Assembly: GCA_051208045.1 (NCBI GenBank)
Contig: JBPJFY010000013.1
Location: 1 to 64,000, forward strand
Direction of reading: 5' to 3'
Length of the DNA: 64,000 nucleotides
Source: LZORAL124-50-18 sp051208045
GTDB lineage: Bacteria > Pseudomonadota > Gammaproteobacteria > Pseudomonadales > Oleiphilaceae
Shown here one piece after another: positions 7,356 through 16,016 of this stretch. A program made the translations under genes and the position numbers. Positions within the stretch are counted from its first letter, which is position 1. Every line of letters begins with the position of its first letter. The notes beneath the pieces are model-generated. The model had not been told where the DNA came from, did not search any database, and worked only from the letters and a program-made list of their open reading frames with translations.

Positions 7356-9115
7356 TCAAGAAAAAGCATACTATCCTGATCAGTCTGGCTCTTTTCGCCT
7401 ACTCCTATCTACTTTATGTGAGCGCTCATTCGTTTGAATTTGCGTATTTTGATGACCACATCATCCTGTTGCAACAAGAAAAACTTTTTGGTCCCGGGCC
7501 TATAAGGGATAATCTGTCGGCCATACTTTTTGATGCCTTGCCAAGAGAGGAGCCGCTTATTGTCAGAGACTTGTCATGGCTGATTGATGCAAAACTCTTT
7601 GGGTTTGACAACCCATTTGGATACCACTTCACAAACACCCTCTATCACTGCCTGACGGTGGTATTTGCCTTCCTTTTTCTTTTGCTGTTTACCGAAAAGT
7701 GGCTTCCCTCTGCCTTTGCCGCATTCCTTTATGCCAGCCTTGCTGTTCATGGGGAAACGGTGGGCTGGATCATGGGGCGAAAAGACATCCTCGCCGGGAT
7801 GTTTTTGTTTTTGTTACTGATCACCGAAGTGCTCTTTCAAAAAAGCGAGCGAGCCGTATCGAAGGTCGCTCTCTATGCTACTTCCATTGTGTTGGTGGGG
7901 CTGGCATGTCTTTCCAAAATGTCCAGCGTGGTTTACCCGGCGGTTCTGTTTTTAGTGCGCGCGTTTTATATGTTCAAAGGCAATTTGGGGGCAAGTGAAT
8001 TTGTTAAAAACGCGCTACGATCTTTTGTAACATTAATCCCTCATTTTGCTTTGGCTTTGATGATCTTTGTCTGGTATCAGGGTGTTTTGCAGGATTACGG
8101 TTTGTTTGCGCGGGCTATCAAGTTTTCTGCTTCGGAAAAAATCGCGATTTTGTTGCTAGTGGATCCCTTTGTTTTGCTCAAATACCTTGAGCTTGTTTTT
8201 TATCCCTCTCATCTTTCGTCCATGTATGACTGGGTTGGTATGGGGGCTGCATTCGAGTGGTATGATCAGCTTATTGCGATGAGCTTGGTGGCTGGTGTTA
8301 TTCTCACGGGTTTGTATCTTCTGCGTAAAAAAACGCAGTATGCTGTACTGTATTTTGGCTTTTTCATCTTGCTCATACCTTATGCCAATCTCGTTCATTT
8401 TGGGTGGTGGTACGCCAATCGCTACATTTACAGTGCCGCCCTGTTTTTAATAGCATTACCCTGCTTTGCGACTTACGATCTTTATCGGGTTAGAAAAACA
8501 GTCTCAGTGGCCATTGCGGTGACTTTTCTGATGGTGTTGGCCTTAGGTAAGAATATTACTGAGCAGGTAGAATTCCTCGAAAAGTGGAAGAGTGGTGAAG
8601 CGCTATATAAGTATGAATTGGCGGAATCAAATGGCGCTCTTGTATGGAAAAACTGGCTGTTGGGATATTACCTGACGTCTGCGCAATTTGAGCCTGATCA
8701 GCAGATTGAGAAATTGAAAACGGCAGAAAAATTAGCCCATGATACCTTGGGGGGGCAACAACCTGACAAAGACCCCTATGAAATTGCAAAAACTTTCTAC
8801 ATGCTTGGCCGAATCCAAAAGCTCACCAATCAACCTTATGAGAATCAACTGCAGTCTCTATTGAATGCCTATAAGTATGATCCCGCCTACAATCTCACCA
8901 GTTTAGGGCTGGCGGAAATCTATTTTACTCTCGCACTTGAAGAGGAGGATGAGCAAGCCAGGCTTTCCTATGGGAATAACACCGTTAAATATTTGTTGTC
9001 TTATTTCGAGCACACGGCTTCAAGTCCGGCAGCCAGAGCTTTGAAGGCGCAAATTCAATCCCAAATGAAGACGGAATTTCCTGAACTGGCCAAGCAACTT
9101 GATTCTGTATATTGA
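7352..9115 (+). CDS. TMTC-like GT-C membrane glycosyltransferase with C-terminal repeat region
   Basis: A 587-aa polytopic membrane protein. Near the N-terminus the acidic pair FDDH (33-36) lies in the first periplasmic loop, the GT-C catalytic signature. NPFGYHFTN (87-95) and WIMGRKDIL (139-147) resemble the TMTC/O-mannosyltransferase group. About ten hydrophobic helices follow, and then a soluble tail after about residue 410 with helical, TPR-like character. GT-C enzymes use polyprenyl-phosphate sugars on the outer face, so it probably transfers the sugar made and flipped by the upstream genes. Start GTG 7352 overlaps the methyltransferase stop. The acceptor is unknown. Confidence 0.7.
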   Translation: MIKKKHTILISLALFAYSYLLYVSAHSFEFAYFDDHIILLQQEKLFGPGPIRDNLSAILFDALPREEPLIVRDLSWLIDAKLFGFDNPFGYHFTNTLYHCLTVVFAFLFLLLFTEKWLPSAFAAFLYASLAVHGETVGWIMGRKDILAGMFLFLLLITEVLFQKSERAVSKVALYATSIVLVGLACLSKMSSVVYPAVLFLVRAFYMFKGNLGASEFVKNALRSFVTLIPHFALALMIFVWYQGVLQDYGLFARAIKFSASEKIAILLLVDPFVLLKYLELVFYPSHLSSMYDWVGMGAAFEWYDQLIAMSLVAGVILTGLYLLRKKTQYAVLYFGFFILLIPYANLVHFGWWYANRYIYSAALFLIALPCFATYDLYRVRKTVSVAIAVTFLMVLALGKNITEQVEFLEKWKSGEALYKYELAESNGALVWKNWLLGYYLTSAQFEPDQQIEKLKTAEKLAHDTLGGQQPDKDPYEIAKTFYMLGRIQKLTNQPYENQLQSLLNAYKYDPAYNLTSLGLAEIYFTLALEEEDEQARLSYGNNTVKYLLSYFEHTASSPAARALKAQIQSQMKTEFPELAKQLDSVY

Positions 9116-9173
9116 TGCCAGGACTCCTCGTTTTATCGTAAGATGCCGGCCAGGCCCCTCTCGTTAAAACCAA

Positions 9174-10307
9174 TCAACAGTGCTCGATCGCTTGTTCCAG
9201 TTTGCCTGAATAGCCCTTCCAGCCAAATTGCAGGGCAAACTCCCGGGCGCTCGTCCTCATGTTTTGGTTCAGTGTGTTTCTGATTGCCTCAGCGAACAGA
9301 TCATAACTCCCTGTTGGTACAAGATAGCCACTGACACCTTTCTGAATGGCATCGGCTACGCCTCCGCAGTCGAAGGCTACTGTTGGCGTTCCTCGTGCGG
9401 CCGCTTCCACGGCCACCATACCAAATCCTTCTACATCACCGGGGGTGTCTTTGAGCGGAAAAACAAACACATCTGCTGCCGAGTACCATTGCTCCAGATC
9501 TGTGTCGCTTACATTCCCCATAAGATAAACATGTTGCTCCAGATTGTTCTTCTTTATCGCCCCTTGTATCAGTGCAAGCGTGGATTCTCTTGGGTTGTTC
9601 AAGGCTTGCCCCGGTTCGGTTCCAATAATAACTAATTCAATACTCGGGTCTGTTTTGAGAAGTTCAGGCAAAACTTTTTCAATGAATTCGGGTAATCCCT
9701 TTCTGGGGATCAATCGACCAACAGAGAGCAGGATGGTTTTGTTTTCTTTCTTCAGTATTTCCTTAGCCGTGGGTTGAGGAATGGTGGCCTCTGGAGGCTC
9801 CACCCCTGGGTGAATAACCCTGATGCGTGATTTGGGGATGCCTTTTTCTATTGCCAAACGGGCGGTATTCTGGCTGTTACAAATTAGCAGATCGCAACGT
9901 TGTATAAATGGGATAAAGAGAGCTTGATATATCCTGGAGTGTACAATGAGATCCAATCCGTGAATTAGCAGAATCGCCTTTGCGTTAAAGAGTTTTGCGA
10001 TCAAAAAAACTACCGGGGCCACTAGTCCGCTGCCGCCGATCACGATTTCCGGCTTTTCACTTTTGAGGTGAAACAGAAGCGCCTTAAGGAAACTGGCCAC
10101 AAGAAAAAAGGGAGTGGGGGCAATTTTGCTCTCGATGGCAGGCTGGTTGTCGGGTATGTGATTTTTACAGCCAGTAGGGCCAATCAACGTGCAATGGTGG
10201 TTTTTGATCAGGCTCTGGTACACATGAAATACAAGTCGCTCCATACCGCCTGTGAGTGGAGGAAAGTTGCGAGTCACGAGGGTAATTTTCCTAGACGGGG
10301 ATTTCAT
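9174..10307 (-). CDS. Family 4 (GT-B) glycosyltransferase
   Basis: A cytoplasmic glycosyltransferase of about 377 aa: FPPLTGGMERLV at the acceptor-side N-terminus, VGRLIPRKGL opening the nucleotide-sugar domain, and the EGFGMVAVEAAARGTPTVAF block with the two conserved glutamates. Enzymes of this group add sugars to lipid-linked oligosaccharides. The start is uncertain: TTG 10334, ATG 10319 and ATG 10307 are all in frame; I choose 10307 because the conserved beta-strand begins a few residues later. It faces the 7352-9115 gene end to end and is the last gene of the leftward block. Confidence 0.85.
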   Translation of the reverse strand: MKSPSRKITLVTRNFPPLTGGMERLVFHVYQSLIKNHHCTLIGPTGCKNHIPDNQPAIESKIAPTPFFLVASFLKALLFHLKSEKPEIVIGGSGLVAPVVFLIAKLFNAKAILLIHGLDLIVHSRIYQALFIPFIQRCDLLICNSQNTARLAIEKGIPKSRIRVIHPGVEPPEATIPQPTAKEILKKENKTILLSVGRLIPRKGLPEFIEKVLPELLKTDPSIELVIIGTEPGQALNNPRESTLALIQGAIKKNNLEQHVYLMGNVSDTDLEQWYSAADVFVFPLKDTPGDVEGFGMVAVEAAARGTPTVAFDCGGVADAIQKGVSGYLVPTGSYDLFAEAIRNTLNQNMRTSAREFALQFGWKGYSGKLEQAIEHC

Positions 10308-10369
10308 TTCCGCTCGCATCGGGTCGTAGGCCAAAGTCGATTAATCAATGTATCCGGTATCATCGGTTC

Positions 10370-11092
10370 TTACTTCGAGATCCCATGGGTCTCATTGTCG
10401 CTCAATCCCCGGAATTCCAGCGTATTTGTGTCCAGCTCGACCTCTACTGTTTTATACTTTCCAGTCAGATAAAACTGCTTGGCCGTTTTTTCTTTCGTGG
10501 TTCCGTCTTCAGCACTTCGCCCATATTGTGCCACGTATTGCTTTCCTTCCACACTGTCCAGCGGTTGAAAAAGATTATAGCGCACATGATAGTATCCAAT
10601 GGTCAATAACTCCCGTTGAATCTGTTCCAAGGACTTGCCTGTCTCATCCGGCGGTACCACGAACGCCATTTTTGGGTGCTTTCCGGGCAATGCTTCTACC
10701 ACGTCCATAGGAATATTGTTGAGATCTATCGCCTGTGCATTCAGGGATTTAAAGGTCTCTTTCACCAAAACTACCAGCAGCGGGCGTTCATTCCAGGTTT
10801 GCATCAATCCCCAGCCGAGACAAATAAATTGCATCAGGACAATCAAAGTTAAATCAAACTTGAGCCCTTTTTTGAATTTTTCGTACACAACAAACGTCAG
10901 CAGAGGGCCCAGTACAACGTCCACAGCAAATACTATCTTCAAGCCTTCCCAGCCGCCATCCACATCAAAAAAAACGCCAGGGTACCAAAAAAATTTAAGG
11001 GTCAGCGTTGCCAAAATCAATACAACCAAACTTAAGGTTGCATGTGTAGCAAAGGCCCTTATTTTCTGTATGAACAATTCGAAGGTCAGCAT
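10370..11092 (-). CDS. TfpX/TfpZ family type IV pilin accessory protein
   Basis: A 240-aa inner-membrane protein with four hydrophobic helices in the first 120 residues and a soluble C-terminal half. The block around FWYPGVFFDVDGGWEG followed by AVDVVLGPLLTFVVYE is the characteristic TfpX/TfpZ signature. Family members are encoded beside a type IV pilin and are needed for its stability, assembly or modification. Here no pilin gene is adjacent; the neighbours are glycosyltransferases. This suggests either a displaced accessory gene or that the surrounding enzymes modify a pilin encoded elsewhere. Confidence 0.85.
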   Translation of the reverse strand: MLTFELFIQKIRAFATHATLSLVVLILATLTLKFFWYPGVFFDVDGGWEGLKIVFAVDVVLGPLLTFVVYEKFKKGLKFDLTLIVLMQFICLGWGLMQTWNERPLLVVLVKETFKSLNAQAIDLNNIPMDVVEALPGKHPKMAFVVPPDETGKSLEQIQRELLTIGYYHVRYNLFQPLDSVEGKQYVAQYGRSAEDGTTKEKTAKQFYLTGKYKTVEVELDTNTLEFRGLSDNETHGISK

Positions 11093-11129
11093 TTAATACA
11101 CCGGTAAATAGATAAATTACGATCTGTCG

Positions 11130-12899
11130 TCACTGGGGATTTTCCGTTTTGTAATACTGACAACTGTCTTTGTTGCACAGTATTTCTACCTCGAAAGCAT
11201 TCACTTCGAGCGTGGCCTGAGCTTCTTCATAACCATAGAGGTCTTTAGCGACCGCAATAGGTAAAGTGGATAAAATGATCACCTGTTCAGCTTTTCCCTC
11301 CGGGCTTTTCACTAACATGAGTGGCTTTTGGTTTTGGTTGCCTCCATCCTGCCTGATGTAATTGCGACCGGCTTTCACCAAAACGACCTTCTTAACGAGG
11401 GCTGCGCCACTGAGATATCCTTCATTGTGGAAATCAACTCCATTATCGAGGGTCCAAGGAGGGTTACGGGTACCTGAACCATTGGCAAAGAGATAGACAT
11501 CTCCGGGTTCAAGGTTAGAATTGTTCAGGAACTTTTGAATGCCTAGTTCGATGGCCTGTTGTTTATGAACTAACTGATGAAACATGCCTTTTAGTTGAAC
11601 GCCGTTAACGTGAAACAGTCTGTGATATCTATCTGCAAAAAGAGGACTGTATTCCGGATACAATAGTGTAACAAACACCGGGGAAAGGACTACTGTCCCG
11701 GAAAACTCAGGGTGCTTTAGAAGCGAGAACTGACGCTCAAATTCATGACGATAAAAGTCACCGTATACCGCACTTGCTTCTTTCCCCGAGCGAGCAACGT
11801 CAAGGCTTAGGATTGTTACAATGATTCCTAACCATAAGGGTCTCAGTTCAGAGACATACCGAATCGCCGGATAAATGACAATCGCAGAGATGGGGGCCAG
11901 AAAAGCCATATACCGAACCTCCTTGAAAGTGATCGCGCTCATTGCAAGGAAAGATAACAGCCAGACTATCGCTGCCTGTTTTTGAAAATTCGAGCCCTTT
12001 TTTAATGAAAAATAAAGGCCAGGGAGGACAAAAGCCATGGTTAAAAAACCGTAGGCATGAAGATTTACAAGGTATAGCCACCAGGGAAAGAGGTCCGAAA
12101 GAGCTTCACCTTCATAATGATTTGAAACGCTCTGTATTTGTTCAATAGGCCTTAGTAAAAACGTTATTTCGCCTATTACATGCCCCAGAGACCAACAATA
12201 ACCAATCCAGGTAATCACTGCACTAACGCAGGCGGCGATAAACAAATTACCGGTGAGTTTTACCTGTAATCTTTGTTCGGGTTTTGGGAGAGTTAGAGAG
12301 AATAACAGTCGAGATAACAAAACTACTACCCAGAAAGTCGCGTAGGTCTGTTTAATCAAGGGCGCGGCCGCACCAAAAAGCACGAGCATCACTAGCGTTC
12401 GAGGTTTTGGGGATTCGCAGTATTTATGAGAAAGTAACAGCATCCAAAGTAACAGGATGCCCGGAAAAATGTCGTGGCTGATAAAAGGCGAGTAGCTGAA
12501 AAAGATAAAGGTTGTGATGGATGATACAAAGGTGATGAGTGTGACAACACTCTTCTCCGGGAAAAGCAGTGTGAGCACACGCCATATGGCAACAAGATAG
12601 TAGATATTCAACAGAGCAAAAGTGCCGTGGTAGAGGCGGAAGTCCAGTGGTGCCAGTCCCAGTGCTTCAGAAAACCAGGCTGCTGGGGTAAGAAGCAGCG
12701 CAACTAGGGGGCCGCGTTGCATGAAAAAGAGGTTTTCAGCGGTAAGGCCTATTAAATGTTTGCTGTTTACGATTGTCGACAGTCCATCATCCGGCTCGAT
12801 GTGAATGAGGGCGGCTGAGGAAATAAGCCAACCTGCGATGAGGGTAATGAAAGCATAGGCAATCAGTTCGTAGGGTTTTTGTTTAAAAATCGCGGTCAT
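11130..12899 (-). CDS. GT-C type membrane glycosyltransferase (paralog of the 18226-19944 gene)
   Basis: A 589-aa protein with about ten membrane helices and a periplasmic C-terminal domain. The first loop contains IEPDDG, the acidic GT-C position, and FMQRGPLV follows. It shares the blocks FFSY-PFI--DIFPG, KQTYA-FWV, LFPWWLY, FKE-RY-A and DRYHR-FH with the protein at 18226-19944, so the two are paralogs. The C-terminus carries a cysteine pair (CNKDSC). It probably transfers a polyprenyl-phosphate-linked sugar outside the membrane. It is downstream of a methyltransferase in a leftward operon. Acceptor unknown. Confidence 0.65.
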   Translation of the reverse strand: MTAIFKQKPYELIAYAFITLIAGWLISSAALIHIEPDDGLSTIVNSKHLIGLTAENLFFMQRGPLVALLLTPAAWFSEALGLAPLDFRLYHGTFALLNIYYLVAIWRVLTLLFPEKSVVTLITFVSSITTFIFFSYSPFISHDIFPGILLLWMLLLSHKYCESPKPRTLVMLVLFGAAAPLIKQTYATFWVVVLLSRLLFSLTLPKPEQRLQVKLTGNLFIAACVSAVITWIGYCWSLGHVIGEITFLLRPIEQIQSVSNHYEGEALSDLFPWWLYLVNLHAYGFLTMAFVLPGLYFSLKKGSNFQKQAAIVWLLSFLAMSAITFKEVRYMAFLAPISAIVIYPAIRYVSELRPLWLGIIVTILSLDVARSGKEASAVYGDFYRHEFERQFSLLKHPEFSGTVVLSPVFVTLLYPEYSPLFADRYHRLFHVNGVQLKGMFHQLVHKQQAIELGIQKFLNNSNLEPGDVYLFANGSGTRNPPWTLDNGVDFHNEGYLSGAALVKKVVLVKAGRNYIRQDGGNQNQKPLMLVKSPEGKAEQVIILSTLPIAVAKDLYGYEEAQATLEVNAFEVEILCNKDSCQYYKTENPQ

Positions 12900-12918
12900 A
12901 CCGTGTGAATCAATATCG

Positions 12919-13740
12919 CTATTCTTTTTCTGGTTTAGTACCGATTACTGCCCATGAAATGTCATTTACCGGATTCGTTTCTACGTGGTTGAGCCCGGCA
13001 GCTTTCAGTAAATGTTGAGCTTCTGTTCGGGTATAATAAAGAGCAATTTCCGGCAACATGTGATCGTAAACAATGGCACGAAGATGGTTAAAGGAGAATC
13101 CTTTCAGCATTTTGAAGTATTCAGACTTTCCCATTCCTGCTCTGATAGTTAACCACAGCAGGCCGGTCAAGGGCAGGGAGAGGGTATGGACGAAAGCGAG
13201 TGGCATTTTACTGAAAAGCGCTTTTCTCATTGGATTGAAATACTTAACAATCCACTCATTGTTTTCGTAACCATACAGCCACACCAGAACTTTTCCACCA
13301 GGTTTAGCCGCTTTGACCATATTCGCAACTGCAAGTTCGGGGTTCGCGAGGTGATGAATCACACCAATGCTGAAAACCATGTCGAACCGGTCCGTCTCAT
13401 TGATTTCATACGCGCTGCGGTGCACAACCTGTGCGTTGGAATAAGTAGAAAGGTTACGTTTGGCCGCTGCCAACGTCCGTTCGTCCACGTCGATGGACAG
13501 GCTTTCTTTGGCACCATAGGTGAGTGGCCAGTATGAGTTGCGCCCGATGCCGCAACCTACGTCCAGAACGGTCTTTCCTTTCCACCAGCTTTTTTCGATT
13601 CCTGTTGTCCAGCGAAGAAATTGCTCTTCATGAATGGGCAAAATCTCATTGTAGATATTCCAGGAGTGACCGAATCGGTCGGGGGAGCCTTTCTGTAATA
13701 CACTTTCATTGTTCATTGAGCGTTCCCGTTTTTTAATCAT
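12919..13740 (-). CDS. SAM-dependent methyltransferase
   Basis: A 273-aa class I methyltransferase. SAM-binding motif VLDVGCGIGRNS lies near residue 60, and FSIGVIHHLANPE with AAKPGGKVLVW are the post-motifs. A hydrophobic C-terminal half segment (about 180-200) may associate with the membrane. The ATG at 13740 overlaps the TGA of the upstream transporter gene by four bases; a second ATG at 13716 (nine codons in) is also possible. Operon position suggests modification of a lipid-linked glycan. Confidence 0.8.
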   Translation of the reverse strand: MIKKRERSMNNESVLQKGSPDRFGHSWNIYNEILPIHEEQFLRWTTGIEKSWWKGKTVLDVGCGIGRNSYWPLTYGAKESLSIDVDERTLAAAKRNLSTYSNAQVVHRSAYEINETDRFDMVFSIGVIHHLANPELAVANMVKAAKPGGKVLVWLYGYENNEWIVKYFNPMRKALFSKMPLAFVHTLSLPLTGLLWLTIRAGMGKSEYFKMLKGFSFNHLRAIVYDHMLPEIALYYTRTEAQHLLKAAGLNHVETNPVNDISWAVIGTKPEKE

Positions 13741-14108
13741 TGTGCTGAAAGGGCTACGACAATCAAGCCCACAAAAATGATGCCGATACCCAGCCAGCGA
13801 AGTGGGGAAATGGGCTCAGCAAGCAGCAGATTCGCCATGATGATGACGGTAACAAATTGAAGTGAAAAAACTGTTTGGGCGAGATTCAAAGGAATTTTTG
13901 ACAACACGACGATGTACAGCAATAAACCGGTGGCAAATGCGCCAGCGCCCATAATCAATTGCGCATTGAGGTGCCCCAGATAGTACACAGATGTGCCAAC
14001 CGCATTGGATTCGGCCATGCGATTAACGCCCATCTTGAGGAGAATATTCCCGGCCACATTGAAGCTCAAGGTGAGAAAAACGAGTAAAATAGTCGTAAGA
14101 TGGCTCAT
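13737..14108 (-). CDS. Small EamA/ArnF-type membrane transporter
   Basis: A 123-aa, four-helix membrane protein with GNILLKMGVNR near the N-terminus and the C-terminal LAEPISPLRWLGIGIIFVG pattern of EamA/ArnE-ArnF proteins. A role in flipping a polyprenyl-phosphate sugar is likely because a DPM1/ArnC-like GT2 lies upstream in the same operon and a GT-C-like protein downstream. It overlaps both neighbours by four bases (ATGA), showing tight translational coupling. It is a second member of the family at 5312-5698, not an obvious close copy. Confidence 0.7.
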   Translation of the reverse strand: MSHLTTILLVFLTLSFNVAGNILLKMGVNRMAESNAVGTSVYYLGHLNAQLIMGAGAFATGLLLYIVVLSKIPLNLAQTVFSLQFVTVIIMANLLLAEPISPLRWLGIGIIFVGLIVVALSAQ

Positions 14109-15046
14109 GATTGTTTCGCTTTCGTGGCGACACCCACTACCTGTAGACCCGCATTTTTCAATCCCGGTAACCTCAGTGTGAGCTGGTCAAGCTTGATGAA
14201 GAATCGCGTGATCTTTCTTATCCCCGGTATAAATCGAAACATGCGGTTGAAGTAAAGTACATCGCTGTTCATAAATAAGCAGAACCCCAAAAATCCATAG
14301 GTTTTCCAGGAAATCAGCCTTAATCCCGCCTCTTCTAAAACAGGGATGGTTTCTTTGTACAGCAATGGCCTTTCGGATTCATGCTCAAGCATGGGAGAAA
14401 CCCTGTAAATGATGGCTCGAATCCCACGCCAAAGCCAGAAATCGCTGACGGGTTCCCGCCAGTAGAACCGTCCTCCTGGCTTCAGTACCCGGCAGATTTC
14501 GCTGAAGAGTTTAACTCGATCAGGTACATGGTGTATTCCTCCTAACATCACCACGGAGTCTACGCTGTCGCATTCTAAGGGCAGGTCTGTGGCATCCCCT
14601 TGGGCAAAGCGAAACCGTGCTTCAGGAAGTTGCTTGCGCGCTTCAAGCAACATATTGATGGACAAGTCGATACCAATGCCGTCACGCACTCGGGACTGCA
14701 GCAAAGTGAGTGCCTCTCCTCGACCACAGCAGATTTCGGCGCACACTCCCATGTCTTGGTTTTCCGTTTCCGATAAAAATGCTTCATCCAGATACCCCGT
14801 ATACTCTTGTGTATGTGGGTAGTTCAGGTTATTGACATAGGCCGTGGCGATTTTATCGTAATGAGCTTGTTGTTGCGTTGAGTGCGAAGATTGAGGTAGT
14901 GCGCAAAAAACCAGAATACCGTTTCGTTCCTCAATGTGGGTGTTAGTTTTTTCGCGAACGAATTTCCCATGCTTTTCAACCACCTGCTCCCCGGTGCCCG
15001 GGTCCTTGAATACAGATTTGCACGCCTTTGTTTTTTCAACGTCCAT
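14105..15046 (-). CDS. SAM-dependent methyltransferase with degenerate N-terminal extension
   Basis: A 313-aa protein. Residues 1-55 resemble the Trm112-like leader seen before many glycan-cluster methyltransferases (ending in ERNGILVF) but lack its zinc-binding cysteine pairs. The catalytic domain has EICCGRGEALT for SAM binding, GIGIDLSINML, and VVMLGGIHHVPD and VLKPGGRFYW. The C-terminal 60 residues are basic and hydrophobic. It lies between the GT2 and transporter genes of the leftward operon, so it probably methylates the same glycan intermediate. The precise acceptor is unknown. Confidence 0.8.
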   Translation of the reverse strand: MDVEKTKACKSVFKDPGTGEQVVEKHGKFVREKTNTHIEERNGILVFCALPQSSHSTQQQAHYDKIATAYVNNLNYPHTQEYTGYLDEAFLSETENQDMGVCAEICCGRGEALTLLQSRVRDGIGIDLSINMLLEARKQLPEARFRFAQGDATDLPLECDSVDSVVMLGGIHHVPDRVKLFSEICRVLKPGGRFYWREPVSDFWLWRGIRAIIYRVSPMLEHESERPLLYKETIPVLEEAGLRLISWKTYGFLGFCLFMNSDVLYFNRMFRFIPGIRKITRFFIKLDQLTLRLPGLKNAGLQVVGVATKAKQS

Positions 15047-15053
15047 GTTCTAC

Positions 15054-16016
15054 TCAGCCGTTTTCTTGTGGATTGCTGTGGCGAACCAGATAAGCCGGCT
15101 TTCCCTGGGACTCGTGATAGGTTCGAATCAGTATCTCTGCCAAAAATCCTAAGAGGATAGAAAAGAACCCCATCAAAAAGAAAAACACGGCTAACAAAGG
15201 AAGCGGAGTTTGAATAAATGAGGTATCTTCAGCAAGTTTGTAGTAGAGCATCAAGCTAAATGTGCCCAACGAGAGTATGAAATTTAACATGCCGAACCCG
15301 CCAAACACATAGATGGGTTTGCTGAAATAGTTCCTGAGAAACATGATCACCAATAAATCGAGTAGCACCTTAAAGGTTCGCTCAATACCATACTTGGATT
15401 TCCCATGTATTCGCGGGCTGTGTTCCACCGGTATCTCGACGATTCGGGCGCCAGACCAACTAGCATAAATCGGAATAAACCGGTGCATTTCTCCGTAGAG
15501 TCGGGTGTCTTCGATCACATCCCGCCGATACGCCTTGAGTGTGCAGCCGTAATCATGCAAGTGCACGCCAGAAACTTTTGAAATCACTTTGTTGGCGAGC
15601 TTGCTAGGCAGTTTGCGGGACAGCCACTTGTCGTTGCGTTGTTTTCTCCAGCCGGAGCAGACGTCATACCCTTCAGCAAGTTTGGCAACGAGTTTTGGAA
15701 TCTCTTCTGGCGGATTCTGCAAATCGCCATCCAGTGGAACCAGTATTTCCCCTGAGGAGTGATCAATGCCCGCCATCATGGCGGCCGTTTGACCAAAATT
15801 GCGCTTGAGAAGGATGGGCTTGACGTGCGGGTCAGTTTGCGCAAGTTGTTGAATTATAGATGCAGTATCGTCTGAGGAGCCATCGTCGACCAGGAGAATT
15901 TCATAATGGCAGAAGCCAGCGAGTACTTTGGTTAGCCGGTCATGGAGAATGGGAAGGTTTTCCTGTTCGTTATAAAGCGGCACTATCACCGAAAGATTGG
16001 TCTGTTTTTCTACCAT
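15054..16016 (-). CDS. DPM1/ArnC-like polyprenyl-phosphate glycosyltransferase (GT2)
   Basis: A 320-aa GT2 with SVIVPLYNEQENLP, LLVDDGSSDDT and the D-x-D-like PLDGDLQNPPEEI, then HGKSKYGIERTFKV and two C-terminal membrane helices (about 233-255 and 270-295). That architecture matches ArnC/GtrB enzymes, which load a sugar onto undecaprenyl phosphate. I start it at ATG 16016, overlapping the asnB stop by seven bases, because the longer frame to 16121 lies inside asnB and adds no family sequence. It is the second gene of the leftward operon headed by asnB. Confidence 0.87.
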   Translation of the reverse strand: MVEKQTNLSVIVPLYNEQENLPILHDRLTKVLAGFCHYEILLVDDGSSDDTASIIQQLAQTDPHVKPILLKRNFGQTAAMMAGIDHSSGEILVPLDGDLQNPPEEIPKLVAKLAEGYDVCSGWRKQRNDKWLSRKLPSKLANKVISKVSGVHLHDYGCTLKAYRRDVIEDTRLYGEMHRFIPIYASWSGARIVEIPVEHSPRIHGKSKYGIERTFKVLLDLLVIMFLRNYFSKPIYVFGGFGMLNFILSLGTFSLMLYYKLAEDTSFIQTPLPLLAVFFFLMGFFSILLGFLAEILIRTYHESQGKPAYLVRHSNPQENG

